NCBI GenBank assembly: GCA_025458105.1
Contig: JALOTD010000020.1
Coordinates: forward strand, 1-44,918
DNA length: 44,918 bases
From: Tabrizicola sp.
GTDB taxonomy: Bacteria; Pseudomonadota; Alphaproteobacteria; Rhodobacterales; Rhodobacteraceae
Direction of reading: 5' to 3'
Both the position numbers and the translations under genes were made by a program. How positions within the stretch are numbered: the first letter of the stretch is position 1; each line of letters begins with the position of its first letter. Below are positions 8,838 through 17,710 of this stretch, one piece after another. The notes beneath the pieces were generated by a model. It made no database searches, had not been told where the DNA came from, and saw only the letters and a list, made by a program, of their open reading frames with translations.

Positions 8838-9554
8838 ATGCGCCTACCTGTCATCGCCGTCCTTGCACTTTCGGCAAATATCGCCGTCCCAGCCCAAGCC
8901 TTCGACGTTCGGGGTGCTACGGTCACACTCGAAAACCGTGACAATTCGGAACTCGTCCTGGACCAGCAGCACTTCACGGGCGATATCGAACTTTCGTTCG
9001 GTGCCGAGTTCAGCCTGCAATTGGGCGTAAAGAACGCAAACTATGAGGAATTCGGGCCCGGCTCTTTTGGATCGCGCGGGCACGAGGCGCATTTGATCTG
9101 GCGTCCGCAGCAGGTCGAAGGTCTGGCTCTGGGCGCCTTTGTGGGCGAAGAAAGTTTCGGCAACTGGTGGAGCTTCTACGGCATCGAGGCGAAGTATCAG
9201 GTTGCGGGCTTTGATGCCGAAGCCGCCATCGTCGACTACAATGGCCCGACAGAATTTTCCTATTCGGCCACGCACACGACGCTGGAACTTGGGTACAGCT
9301 TTGCCGACCGCTACCGAGTCTTTGCGGGCCACACCGCCTATGACGAAGATGGAGTCGGTGTCTGGGTGACCAACACCTATGTCGGAGGCTCGGCCCGGGT
9401 CTATGACGGGATCAGCATCTACGGCAGTTTCGGCACGAACGACTATGATGGCGGGACCGACGAGGACGTCGTCACCCTTGGCTTGCGCTATGACTTCGGC
9501 GGTGGCGTGACGTTCGGCCAGCGCAGCTATACCGACCTCTTGCCGACGAACTGA
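8838..9554 (+). CDS. Small outer-membrane beta-barrel-like protein
   Basis: A 238-residue protein with a clear Sec signal peptide (residues 1-21, ending VPAQA before FDV). The mature part consists of alternating aromatic and polar beta-strand-like segments (GIEAKYQVAGFDAEA, TLELGYSFADRYRVFAG, ISIYGSFG, VTLGLRYDFGG) joined by acidic or glycine-rich turns, the pattern of an 8-12-stranded outer-membrane barrel. It ends TDLLPTN rather than in the usual terminal phenylalanine. I do not recognise a named family. An AAAAAGG ribosome site precedes the ATG, and an intrinsic terminator follows, so it is probably a single-gene unit. Confidence 0.65.
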   Translation: MRLPVIAVLALSANIAVPAQAFDVRGATVTLENRDNSELVLDQQHFTGDIELSFGAEFSLQLGVKNANYEEFGPGSFGSRGHEAHLIWRPQQVEGLALGAFVGEESFGNWWSFYGIEAKYQVAGFDAEAAIVDYNGPTEFSYSATHTTLELGYSFADRYRVFAGHTAYDEDGVGVWVTNTYVGGSARVYDGISIYGSFGTNDYDGGTDEDVVTLGLRYDFGGGVTFGQRSYTDLLPTN

Positions 9555-9574
9555 AGTCAGGTCAGACAAGGTTT

Positions 9575-9607
9575 GGCGCAGGCGGCTCCGTCTGCGCCAT
9601 TTTCTTT
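9575..9607 (+). terminator. Intrinsic terminator after the outer-membrane protein gene
   Basis: A 10-bp stem (GGCGCAGGCG with CGTCTGCGCC, one G-U pair) and a GCTC loop are followed by ATTTTCTTT. It lies 20 bases after the stop codon and just before the end of the convergent dgt gene. Confidence 0.8.
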
Positions 9608-9612
9608 GGCGG

Positions 9613-10776
9613 TCAGCCGCACAGCCGCTGGTGTTCCTGGATTGCGAAACGGTCAGTCATCCCGGCAACGTAATCGGCCACGGTGCGGGCAAGATCGGTC
9701 TCGTCCTTCGCGGCCTCGACGTCGGGTTGCCATTCGGGCGGAAGCAGCCCGGGCTCGCGCAGGAAGAGCGGGAAGAGCTCGTCAAGCTTGCGGGTGACCT
9801 CGGCGCGGACCTCCATCACCGAAGGCGCGCGGTACATGCGGTGGAAGAGGAAGCTGCGGACCGCCTTCAGTTCCTGGTAGAGCGGTTTGGAAAAGCGGAT
9901 GATCGTTGTCCCCATGTGGCGGATCTCGTCCACAGATTTCGGCTGCGCGCTGGTCAGCCGGTTCTGGGCCACGGCAATCACATCCTCGACCATCCGCCCG
10001 AAGACGCGGCGGAGCGCTTCGTGCCTGCGGCGCATCTTTTCCAGGCCCGGATAGGCGCGGTCTACCTCCTCAAACGCGGGGCCGGTGACGGGAAGCTCCA
10101 TCAGGTCGTCTTCGGTGAAAAGGCCCGAGCGCAATCCGTCGTGCAGGTCGTGGTGCGAATAGGCCACGTCATCGGCAATGGCGGCGACCTGCGCCTCGGC
10201 ACTGGCATGGGTATCCAGTTCCAGGTCCCATTGGGCGTTCACCTCCGCCAGCGCATAGGGCAAGGGACCGTCATGCTTTTTGTCGGCATTGGGGCCAGTG
10301 ACGGGACCGTTATGTTTCGCAATGCCTTCAAGGGTTTCCCAAGACAAGTTCAACCCGTCGAAATCGGCATAGTGGCGTTCGAGCCGCGTCACGATCCGCA
10401 GGGCCTGGGCGTTGTGGTCAAAGCCGCCATAGGGGGCCATGAGGCGCTCCATCGCGTCTTCGCCGGTATGGCCGAAGGGGGTGTGGCCCAGGTCGTGGGC
10501 CAGCGCCACGGCCTCGGCCAGGTCGGTGTTCAGCCCCAGGACCCCGGCTATGGTGCGGGCGACCTGCGCCACCTCGATCGTGTGGGTCAGGCGGGTGCGG
10601 TAGTAGTCGCCCTCATGTTCGACAAAGACTTGCGTCTTGTGCTTCAGGCGGCGGAAGGCCGAGGAATGGATGATCCGGTCCCGGTCGCGCTGGTAGGGCG
10701 AGCGGAAGGAGGACAGCCGTTCGGGCCAAAGCCTGCCGCGGCTGGCATCGGGTTGGCAGGCGAAGGGGGCGAGCAT
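9613..10776 (-). CDS. dgt: Deoxyguanosinetriphosphate triphosphohydrolase-like protein
   Basis: A 387-residue HD-domain dNTP triphosphohydrolase of the shorter, alphaproteobacterial dGTPase-like type. The N-terminus carries SSFRSPYQRDRDRIIHSSAFRRL, abbreviated here to its RDRDRI and FRRLKHKTQVF signatures, and the metal-binding histidines and aspartate are in HTIEVAQVARTIAG and ALAHDLGHTPFGHTGE. Members hydrolyse dNTPs to nucleoside and tripolyphosphate and help balance dNTP pools. It diverges from erpA with 74 bases between the starts. Confidence 0.92.
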   Translation of the reverse strand: MLAPFACQPDASRGRLWPERLSSFRSPYQRDRDRIIHSSAFRRLKHKTQVFVEHEGDYYRTRLTHTIEVAQVARTIAGVLGLNTDLAEAVALAHDLGHTPFGHTGEDAMERLMAPYGGFDHNAQALRIVTRLERHYADFDGLNLSWETLEGIAKHNGPVTGPNADKKHDGPLPYALAEVNAQWDLELDTHASAEAQVAAIADDVAYSHHDLHDGLRSGLFTEDDLMELPVTGPAFEEVDRAYPGLEKMRRRHEALRRVFGRMVEDVIAVAQNRLTSAQPKSVDEIRHMGTTIIRFSKPLYQELKAVRSFLFHRMYRAPSVMEVRAEVTRKLDELFPLFLREPGLLPPEWQPDVEAAKDETDLARTVADYVAGMTDRFAIQEHQRLCG

Positions 10777-10850
10777 GCGGGGCTTGTCCTTGTGGGGCGC
10801 GGTCAGGCCCCATATATTTCCCGCAGACGCCGAAGGATACGGGAACAGTC

Positions 10851-11183
10851 ATGGAACTGACGCTGCCGCCGAAAGTCACTGACCGGGCCTTTGCGAGGCT
10901 CGCCGAGATTGCCGAAGCCACGGGCGAGGTGAAACCGCTGCGTGTGGCGGTCGATGGCGGGGGCTGTTCGGGTTTTCAGTATTCGATCACGCTGGACGAA
11001 CCTGCCGCCGACGATCTGGTGCTGGAAAAGGACGGCCAGCGCGTTCTCGTCGATCAGGTTAGCCTGCCCTTCCTGGCCAATGCAGTGATCGACTTCACCG
11101 ATGAGCTGATCGGAGCGCGCTTTGTGGTGCAAAACCCCAACGCGACCTCAAGCTGCGGCTGCGGGACAAGCTTCTCGATCTAG
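10851..11183 (+). CDS. erpA: Iron-sulfur cluster insertion protein ErpA (HesB/IscA family)
   Basis: A 110-residue A-type Fe-S carrier. The three conserved cysteines are present: Cys39 in DGGGCSGFQY, and Cys102 and Cys104 in the C-terminal SCGCGTSFSI. This protein receives Fe-S clusters from the assembly scaffold and delivers them to apoproteins. The GFQY segment and short N-terminus fit ErpA better than IscA or SufA. Divergent from dgt; its stop codon overlaps the end of the convergent hydrolase gene by four bases. Confidence 0.88.
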   Translation: MELTLPPKVTDRAFARLAEIAEATGEVKPLRVAVDGGGCSGFQYSITLDEPAADDLVLEKDGQRVLVDQVSLPFLANAVIDFTDELIGARFVVQNPNATSSCGCGTSFSI

Positions 11184-13477
11184 CCAGCGGTTTCTGTCGG
11201 GCTGGTGGTGTCGAGCTCGCGTCTGAGGATCGTCTTGACCTCGACGTCACGCCAGTAATTCGAGTGCCCCCCGAGGTTCACGGCAATTTCGTCGGGGGAA
11301 GTCTTGCGGACATGGGTGCCGATGAAATCGTCGACCCGGAAGATGTTGACCCAGCGCCGGACACCGGGGGGCGGCATGGTCAGCTCGGGGAATGAAGTCG
11401 GGAAGTAGCGATGGTAGAGGTGGCGCCAAGGCGAGCCCATGGTGATCAGACTGATCTTGCGGGTGTCGTTTGCCCAGTTCTGCGCCTCGGCACCCAGCAC
11501 GTTCAGCGCGATCACTGTGCCCTGGCTGTGCGAGATAAAGTCGATGCGGTCGGGCTCTTCGGTATCGACGAGGTCGGCGACCAGACTGCGCAGGCGGCTC
11601 TGGATCCGCAGACGGAAGGCATAGCCCTGGTCAAGCGGAAGGGTCGCCTTGCGCAGCCGCGAGAGAACCGGGAGGGCAACCTCGGCAAAGGTGCGGCTGG
11701 GACCGGCGTCGGGGCGGCGGCGCCAGTGCAGGTCGTTCAGATAGATGATGACGTCGCCGCCAACATTGATCCCCTGAGAGAGGGGGCGCAGCAGTACAGG
11801 AACGCCGAACGCCACGGCAGCCACGACCCAGGTCAGGAAGGAGTTCGTGTTGAGTTCCAGCCAGCAGGCAAGCTTGCCTGTCGGGTCGCCGACGCAGTGG
11901 GCCGGATCGGCGAAGGCACTGGTGGCGATCAGCCAGAGGATGGCCATCGGCATGGCGGCAAGCGCACCACAGATCAGCCCGGGAACGATCAGCCGCGCGG
12001 CTTCGGCAATGCGGTCGGGATCATCCATGTAGCGGGTGGGCCGAAGCCTGCGGAAGACGGATTGACGGTAGCGCCAGGCAATCACGCCGGTCAGGATGAG
12101 GACGGCCAGAGTAGCGACCGAGGCCCAGATGCCGCGAAGCGAGGTGGCGAAGAGGCCAAGCTGCGGGTCAAAGGCGCCACACAGCTCCGCCAGTTTTGAG
12201 AGCCAGCTGCACCCGCTGGCCGTCTCGGTCGTGGTGGCCCAGATCGGGCCGGGGCCAACCTTGTCATAGGTGGCCGCGATGGCCGCCCAGCCCAGGCCGA
12301 TCAGAAGGAACCACAAGAGCGTCATCAGCGACAGCGTCGGCATCAGGATGTCCCGGTGGTGACGCGGGTCGGCCCTGACGACGAGAGCAAGCCAGCGCAG
12401 ACCGAACATCAGGGTGACCAGGGCTATTCCGCTCCAGATCATGACCATAAGGCCCTGCAGGCGCATGGCGTGAAGGAACGGGCCTGCCATATGCGCCGAA
12501 AGGCACTCTGCCCGTGAAATCTTGCCCGCGTCCTGTGGTATTGCGGGCTTTTCGAGAAGAGGTTTCCAGGAACAGAGCGCGCTGCGGAACTGGGCGTCGA
12601 GCCAGGGGATCACGAAGGCCGACCTTTTGTCGGGCGGTTGAGCGGGGAGCGCCTCGTCCGCGGACGCCTGTTTCAAGCGGTCAAGGACGGAGCTGGCACG
12701 TTCGGCACGTTCGGCCCGCACGCTTTCTTCGGGTTCAACGACCGGGGACGGTGCGACATGGTCAAGCGCGGTGAACAGCAAGAGAAGCAGCCCCATCAGG
12801 CCGAGATAGGCCCCCATGTGCCGCAAGAGGAACGAGAGGCTGTAGGTGTGCAGGCGGAACGCCAGGGCAAGGCAGCACACGGCTGTCAGCACAGACACAA
12901 GATTTGTGTCGTCCCCCAGAAGGATGATGAACCCAAGGCCGAACAATAGTGTAATGTTGATGGCGAGGATCGGACCGTGGATCGCCAGAGCCGCTCCGCG
13001 CGCAAGGCCGCGCAAAACGGCCTGCCAACGCGACGTGAGGTCTGGAAAGACAGTCAAAGCATTCTCACGCACGACATGCGCAAGCCCAAGCATGACCCGG
13101 CCAAGTCCTACGACCAGGGCCGGGGCCGAAGAGGCAAAGCCGCCGACATCGCCCCAGTAGAAGTCACTGATCACCCTCTCGGGGCTGTCCTGGGCGGGGA
13201 ATGGCCCGCGGAATTTCCGGAACCGGGTCAGCCGGGCGGGATAGGTTGCGGCCAGCCTGTCGCTGCCCATGGCCACCGTCTCGAACAGCTGGAAATCGTC
13301 TGAAGCCCGGCGGCGAAACTGCGTCTCTTCCGGCTGTGGTGTCGAATTGTCAGCAGCCGTCCCACCGTCCAGCGCAGCCGCCACAAGGTCTGAACTTTCA
13401 CCGGCGGCGCGGATGCCCACACCATGTACGACGACGATCAGTTGCTTGTTCGGGGTCTCGGACGTCCTGGGTTGCAT
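11180..13477 (-). CDS. Alpha/beta serine hydrolase interrupted by a multi-helix membrane region
   Basis: A 765-residue protein from the ATG at 13477, which has a GAGGTG ribosome site; an ATG seven codons upstream lacks one. The N-terminus has the oxyanion-type VVVHGVG (His18-Gly19) that normally opens an alpha/beta hydrolase fold. About 450 residues with seven or more hydrophobic helices then intervene. The remainder of the hydrolase fold is at the C-terminus: nucleophile elbow SHSQG (Ser651), Asp716 or 717 in RVDDFIG, and His738 in GGHSNYW. The order and spacing of Ser, Asp and His are those of a lipase/esterase triad. The substrate is unknown. Tail to tail with erpA; divergent from xthA. 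Confidence 0.7.
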   Translation of the reverse strand: MQPRTSETPNKQLIVVVHGVGIRAAGESSDLVAAALDGGTAADNSTPQPEETQFRRRASDDFQLFETVAMGSDRLAATYPARLTRFRKFRGPFPAQDSPERVISDFYWGDVGGFASSAPALVVGLGRVMLGLAHVVRENALTVFPDLTSRWQAVLRGLARGAALAIHGPILAINITLLFGLGFIILLGDDTNLVSVLTAVCCLALAFRLHTYSLSFLLRHMGAYLGLMGLLLLLFTALDHVAPSPVVEPEESVRAERAERASSVLDRLKQASADEALPAQPPDKRSAFVIPWLDAQFRSALCSWKPLLEKPAIPQDAGKISRAECLSAHMAGPFLHAMRLQGLMVMIWSGIALVTLMFGLRWLALVVRADPRHHRDILMPTLSLMTLLWFLLIGLGWAAIAATYDKVGPGPIWATTTETASGCSWLSKLAELCGAFDPQLGLFATSLRGIWASVATLAVLILTGVIAWRYRQSVFRRLRPTRYMDDPDRIAEAARLIVPGLICGALAAMPMAILWLIATSAFADPAHCVGDPTGKLACWLELNTNSFLTWVVAAVAFGVPVLLRPLSQGINVGGDVIIYLNDLHWRRRPDAGPSRTFAEVALPVLSRLRKATLPLDQGYAFRLRIQSRLRSLVADLVDTEEPDRIDFISHSQGTVIALNVLGAEAQNWANDTRKISLITMGSPWRHLYHRYFPTSFPELTMPPPGVRRWVNIFRVDDFIGTHVRKTSPDEIAVNLGGHSNYWRDVEVKTILRRELDTTSPTETAG

Positions 13478-13594
13478 TCCTTGGCACCTCGACTGCATGA
13501 CGCAAGGTCAATCTAGCATGGCGGAGTGCTTTCCTTGCGCGAAAAAGCCGTCAAGCGGGCTTGCCTGACCGCCGCTTGCCTGAAAGAAAGGGGC

Positions 13595-14374
13595 ATGCTT
13601 CTGGCCAGCTTCAACATCAACGGCATCAAGGCGCGGGCGGAGGCTCTGCCCGCCTGGATGGCGCAGGCAAATCCGGACGTGGTCTGCCTTCAAGAGATCA
13701 AATCGGTCGACGAAGCCTTTCCCCGGGCGGAATTCGAGGCAATGGGCTACCAGGTGGAAACGCATGGGCAGAAGGGCTTCAACGGGGTGGCGATCCTGTC
13801 GAAGCTGCCCTTGCGCGATGTGCGTCGGGGGCTGCCAGGTGACCCGGAAGACGAACAGGCGCGCTGGATCGAGGCGGTGGTCGATGCCGGGCGACCTGTG
13901 CGCGTCTGCGGGCTGTATTTGCCGAACGGCAACCCGGCGCCGGGGCCGAAGTATGACTACAAGCTTTCCTGGATGGCGCGGATGGAAACGCGCGTGCGGC
14001 AGCTTTTGGCTACGGAAGAGCCGTTCGTGGCTTTGGGCGACTACAACGTGATCCCGCAGGCCGTGGATGCCGCGAAGCCTGAGGCCTGGGTTACTGACGC
14101 GCTCTACCTGCCCGAAAGCCGGGCTGCCTTTCGCCGGATGTTGAACCTTGGACTTACCGAAGCTATCCGCACGCGGCATGCCGGACCGGGTGTCTATACG
14201 TTCTGGGACTATCAGGCCGGGGCCTGGGAGCGGAACAACGGCATCCGGATCGACCATGTCCTTCTCAGCCCGCAGGCCGCCGACCGGCTGGAAGATGCGG
14301 GCATCGACAAGGCTGTACGCGGGGGCGACAAGCCGAGCGACCATGTTCCGGTCTGGGTGAAGCTGGCGGCGTGA
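13595..14374 (+). CDS. xthA: Exodeoxyribonuclease III / AP endonuclease
   Basis: A 259-residue Mg-dependent AP endonuclease of the ExoIII/Ape1 superfamily, acting in base-excision repair. Motifs in order are FNINGIKAR (6-14), CLQEIKS with catalytic Glu34, GLYLPNGNP, LGDYNVIP, RIDHVLLS and the catalytic SDHVPVW near the C-terminus. The ATG at 13595 follows an AAAGGGG ribosome site and matches the family N-terminus; the longer reading from 13526 adds 23 unrelated residues. Single gene, convergent with the FAD monooxygenase. Confidence 0.93.
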   Translation: MLLASFNINGIKARAEALPAWMAQANPDVVCLQEIKSVDEAFPRAEFEAMGYQVETHGQKGFNGVAILSKLPLRDVRRGLPGDPEDEQARWIEAVVDAGRPVRVCGLYLPNGNPAPGPKYDYKLSWMARMETRVRQLLATEEPFVALGDYNVIPQAVDAAKPEAWVTDALYLPESRAAFRRMLNLGLTEAIRTRHAGPGVYTFWDYQAGAWERNNGIRIDHVLLSPQAADRLEDAGIDKAVRGGDKPSDHVPVWVKLAA

Positions 14375-14508
14375 GGCGCCCGAAGGCCGTCCGGCAGTCT
14401 TGCCGACCCGCCGCCGAAGTTTCATGCCTCGGCCCCACGTGGAGTTGCGGTCAACACGCAAACGCAAGCTTGGCGAAGTTTGAACCGGTGGCCGTAGGCA
14501 GTGGCGGA

Positions 14509-15684
14509 TCAGCCCAGTGTGACGTCGTGGTCGTACAGCCAGTCAAAGCGGCTGAGCATCGTGCCGGGTGAGACGCGTCCCAGAAGGCGGAGGCCGGTGT
14601 GCCCGATCACCCGGGGCAGGCCCGACAGATGGTAGGCGCGGGCATTGACATTTGCGGCCGAAACGATGCGGCTGGTGCGCGGTTTGCGGGTGGTCTGATA
14701 GGCCAGCAGGGCGGCGCGGGGCGTGTCGTGGCGGGACAATGCATCCGCCAGCACCCAGGCATCCTCTAGCCCCATGCTGGCCCCTTGTGCCAGGAAGGGC
14801 AGCGTCGGGTGGGCAGCATCCCCAAGGATCACCGCGCCGTTGGGGCTGACCCAGGTTTCCGCGACCTTGTGCCGGAAAAGGCCCCAGAGCCAGGGGTCCT
14901 GCACTTGATCGAGCCAGCCGCGGGCGCGGGGAGAGAACCCTTCGAAGGCAAGCCGCAGGTCGATTGGATCGTCACGCAGCGTCCAGCTTTCCTCGGCCCA
15001 TTTCTGCCGTTCCTCGACCGCGACGATGTTGCGCAAGGTGCCGCCGCGCAGGGGATAGCTGACGAGGTGACGGCCAGGGCCCATATGGACCTCGGCCGCC
15101 GGGGCGGCACCCGGTTCGCATGGGATCACGGCACGCCAGGCGACCTGGTGGGTGAAAAAGGGCTGCTCTGCGCCATTCAAGGCGGCGCGGGTGTGCGAAT
15201 GAAGGCCATCGGCGCCGATCAGTAGCCCGGTCTCGATGCGCTCGCCCGTCTCGAGCGTCACCGCGGGCTTCGGGCCGGAGAGGTCGACTGCTGCGACCCG
15301 AGACAGCAGACGCAAGGTGACCCCAGCCTCTTCGGCCCCCCGCAAGAGAAGCGCGATCAGGTCGGCGCGGTGCAGGAAATGGTAACCCTGACCGGGCCGG
15401 AGGCGGGCAAGGTCAAGCCGAGCGACGGGGTCGCCGGTCGGTCCATCGACAAGTTGCACGGCTTCGGCCCGCGTGGAGGCCGCGTCCAGCGCCTCCTTCA
15501 AGCCAAGCGCGCGCAGCACGCAAGCCCCGTTGGGCGAGATCTGCAGCCCCGCGCCGATCTCTCGGATCGCGTCGGCCTGTTCCAGAACGGTGACCGATGC
15601 ACCGCGCAGGGCAAGCGCCCTTGCGACCGCCAGCCCCGCGACCCCTGCCCCGATGACAGTGACGGATCGGCCAATCAAGCTCAT
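14509..15684 (-). CDS. FAD-dependent monooxygenase (salicylate hydroxylase-like, UbiH/PHBH fold)
   Basis: A 391-residue class A flavoprotein hydroxylase. Visible motifs are the Rossmann fingerprint VIGAGVAGLAVARAL, the second FAD motif LLIGADGLHSHTRAAL, and the GDAAHPTLPFLAQGASMGLED motif split between FAD ribityl and substrate contacts. Closest in style to salicylate or 3-hydroxybenzoate hydroxylases, but no aromatic catabolic genes are nearby, so the substrate is open. The ATG at 15684 has an AGGT site; a TTG five codons upstream is less likely. It follows dksA on the same strand but is separated from it by a terminator. Confidence 0.82.
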   Translation of the reverse strand: MSLIGRSVTVIGAGVAGLAVARALALRGASVTVLEQADAIREIGAGLQISPNGACVLRALGLKEALDAASTRAEAVQLVDGPTGDPVARLDLARLRPGQGYHFLHRADLIALLLRGAEEAGVTLRLLSRVAAVDLSGPKPAVTLETGERIETGLLIGADGLHSHTRAALNGAEQPFFTHQVAWRAVIPCEPGAAPAAEVHMGPGRHLVSYPLRGGTLRNIVAVEERQKWAEESWTLRDDPIDLRLAFEGFSPRARGWLDQVQDPWLWGLFRHKVAETWVSPNGAVILGDAAHPTLPFLAQGASMGLEDAWVLADALSRHDTPRAALLAYQTTRKPRTSRIVSAANVNARAYHLSGLPRVIGHTGLRLLGRVSPGTMLSRFDWLYDHDVTLG

Positions 15685-15702
15685 TCGCAGACCTTTCAAA
15701 GT

Positions 15703-15730
15703 GAAAACGCCGGACCCAGGGGCCCGGCGT
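15703..15730 (-). terminator. Intrinsic terminator after dksA
   Basis: Read on the minus strand, ACGCCGGGCCC pairs over 11 positions (one G-U) with GGGTCCGGCGT around a CT loop and is followed by TTTTC. It lies between the dksA stop and the start of the monooxygenase gene. Confidence 0.8.
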
Positions 15731-15761
15731 CAAATGCACTCATACAGCGCCGAGCGGGCCA

Positions 15762-16184
15762 TCACTCGTCGCGATGCACCTTCTCGCGGCGTTCATGCTT
15801 TTCCTGGGCTTCCAGCGTCATCGTGGCGATGGGGCGGGCGTCCAGCCGCTTTAGGCTGATCGGTTCGCCGGTGACCTCGCAATAACCGAATTCGCCATTC
15901 TCGATCCGGCGCAGGGCTGCGTCGATCTTGGCCACCAGCTTGCGCTGACGGTCGCGGGTGCGCAGCTCAAGAGCACGGTCGGTTTCTTCGGATGCGCGGT
16001 CGGCGATGTCAGGGACGTTACGACCGCTGTCCTGCAGGCTGTCGATGGTCTCTGCGGACTGGTCGAGAAGTTCCTGCTTCCACGTGAGCAGCTTGCGGCG
16101 GAAGTATTCCAGCTGCCGGTCGTTCATGAAGGGCTCGTCCTCGGCGGGACGATAATCGTCAGGCAGGAAAACTTCGGCCTTCAT
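15762..16184 (-). CDS. dksA: RNA polymerase-binding transcription factor DksA, zinc-less type
   Basis: A 140-residue DksA. The coiled-coil tip keeps the essential Asp59-x-x-Asp62-x-Ala64 residues (DIADRA) that reach into the polymerase secondary channel. The C-terminal globular part keeps only Cys102 of the four zinc ligands (GYCEVTGEPIS), with threonine at the second position and no later pair. DksA of Rhodobacter sphaeroides also lacks the full zinc finger and still works with ppGpp. The ATG at 16184 has a GGAGAG site and the family N-terminus MKAEVFLPDDYRPAE; an in-frame ATG 17 codons upstream is less likely. Followed by a terminator. Confidence 0.94.
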   Translation of the reverse strand: MKAEVFLPDDYRPAEDEPFMNDRQLEYFRRKLLTWKQELLDQSAETIDSLQDSGRNVPDIADRASEETDRALELRTRDRQRKLVAKIDAALRRIENGEFGYCEVTGEPISLKRLDARPIATMTLEAQEKHERREKVHRDE

Positions 16185-16355
16185 CGAAACTCTCTCCTTC
16201 GTGCCGGAACCATCCGACAGGTGGGCTTCTGTCATGACAAGCTCCTGTTCCGGCGCATGTAGCCCAAGCCATGAGGATTGTCACTAGCGGTTGCGACATT
16301 TTCTGGGCAGCGGTAGGGTTTGTGAAAGACGGCTACGCAGGATATTGAAAGCGCT

Positions 16356-17195
16356 ATGAAATTCGGAACGACTTCGACCTATGTCGCATCTGAGGATCTG
16401 GCGATTGCGGTCAATGCCGCCGTCACCCTGCAGCGGCCCCTACTAGTGAAGGGGGAACCCGGAACCGGCAAGACAGAGCTTGCGCGGCAGGTGGCGGCGG
16501 GGCTGGACCTGCCGCTGATTGAGTGGCACGTCAAGTCTACAACCAAAGCGCAACAGGGACTTTACGAGTACGACGCAGTCAGCCGGTTGCGGGACAGCCA
16601 ATTGGGCGACGCGCGGGTGCATGAGGTGCAGAACTACATCCGCAAGGGCAAGCTCTGGCAGGCGTTCGAAGCAGATCACCGGGTAGTGCTGTTGATCGAC
16701 GAGATCGACAAGGCGGACATCGAATTTCCCAACGACCTGTTGCAGGAACTGGACCGGATGGAGTTCCACGTCTACGAGACGGGCGAGACCGTGCGCGCCA
16801 AGCACCGGCCGGTGGTCATCATCACCTCGAACAACGAAAAGGAACTGCCCGACGCCTTCCTGCGGCGCTGCTTTTTCCATTACATCCGGTTCCCGGATGC
16901 CGACACGCTGGCGGCGATTGTTCGGGTGCATTTCCCCGACATCAAGGACAAGCTGCTGACCGCAGCGCTGACCCAGTTCTACGAATTGCGCGAGGTGCCG
17001 GGGCTGAAGAAGAAGCCCTCGACCAGTGAAGTATTGGACTGGTTGCGGCTTCTGTTGGCCGAGGATCTGGCGCCGGAGGACTTGCGGAAGGACCCGAAGT
17101 CCGCCCTGCCCCGGCTGCATGGCGCGTTGTTGAAGAACGAACAGGACGTGCAGCTGTTCGAGCGGCTGGCCTTCATGGCGCGGGGGCAGCGCTAG
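16356..17195 (+). CDS. MoxR-family AAA+ ATPase
   Basis: A 279-residue MoxR-type AAA+ protein with Walker A GEPGTGKT (33-40), Walker B VLLIDEID (111-118), sensor-1 VIITSNNEKELPD and an arginine finger region AFLRRCFFHYIRFP. Such ATPases work with VWA-domain (CoxE-like) proteins to insert metals or remodel enzymes. The likely partner, a 393-residue VWA protein, is 3.8 kb away on the same strand at 21026, instead of directly adjacent as is usual. Divergent from dksA; stop overlaps the convergent GyrI-like gene by four bases. Confidence 0.9.
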   Translation: MKFGTTSTYVASEDLAIAVNAAVTLQRPLLVKGEPGTGKTELARQVAAGLDLPLIEWHVKSTTKAQQGLYEYDAVSRLRDSQLGDARVHEVQNYIRKGKLWQAFEADHRVVLLIDEIDKADIEFPNDLLQELDRMEFHVYETGETVRAKHRPVVIITSNNEKELPDAFLRRCFFHYIRFPDADTLAAIVRVHFPDIKDKLLTAALTQFYELREVPGLKKKPSTSEVLDWLRLLLAEDLAPEDLRKDPKSALPRLHGALLKNEQDVQLFERLAFMARGQR

Positions 17196-17710
17196 TCGCG
17201 CAGGCGGATGCGGATTTCGGTGATCCAGTCGTCGGACGGCGGGCCTGCGTCATTGTGAAAAATCTCCATGCGCGCGCCAAACCGATCTCCCTCAGGGGTT
17301 TCCTCGACATCCCACTGCACCTTCCGGACCTTGGACCATTCGATGAGCATGATGGTGACGTCATACAGCTCGTCCGGATGACCATGATGGCGGATGCTGA
17401 TGTAACGGCCGGCAGGCAGGGTTTCGAAGCTGAGATCGCCGTTGGCGGTCGTACCGGGCGCGACCGGATAGCCAAAGGCCATCTGCATGTCGCAGGCCAT
17501 GCTGATCCGGTCATAGCGCAAGAACCCCGGACCGGTGGCGGCGATGCCTTGCGCTGCCATCACATCGCGGACAGCATCAATGGTGGCGGGTCCGTTGGTG
17601 GCCAGGCTGTCCATCGGCACCTCGGCGCGCCGCACCAGCACAGGCTGCGGCAGATGAGTGACGATCTGCGGAAGCGTCAGGCTGCCCTTCAGGTTGGGAT
17701 AGGCGGTCAT
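17192..17710 (-). CDS. GyrI-like small-molecule-binding domain protein
   Basis: A 172-residue protein with the GyrI/AraC effector-binding (SHV-repeat) fold: PVLVRRAEVPMDSL, the central CDMQMAFGYPV strand, LSFETLPAGRYISIRHHG and the C-terminal EIFHNDAGPPSDDWITEI strand. No DNA-binding domain is attached. Free-standing proteins of this type bind amphipathic small molecules or hydrolyse some of them. It is the last gene of a four-gene minus-strand unit with arsR and two AHSA1 genes, overlapping the preceding gene by four bases, so it probably contributes to sensing or clearing the same ligand; this is inference. Confidence 0.75.
   Translation of the reverse strand: MTAYPNLKGSLTLPQIVTHLPQPVLVRRAEVPMDSLATNGPATIDAVRDVMAAQGIAATGPGFLRYDRISMACDMQMAFGYPVAPGTTANGDLSFETLPAGRYISIRHHGHPDELYDVTIMLIEWSKVRKVQWDVEETPEGDRFGARMEIFHNDAGPPSDDWITEIRIRLRD

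Noticed and set aside
9631..10860. 409-residue plus-strand frame opposite dgt
   Set aside because: Antisense shadow of the HD-domain gene; no family resemblance.
13508..14467. 319-residue minus-strand frame opposite xthA
   Set aside because: Antisense shadow of a clear ExoIII gene.
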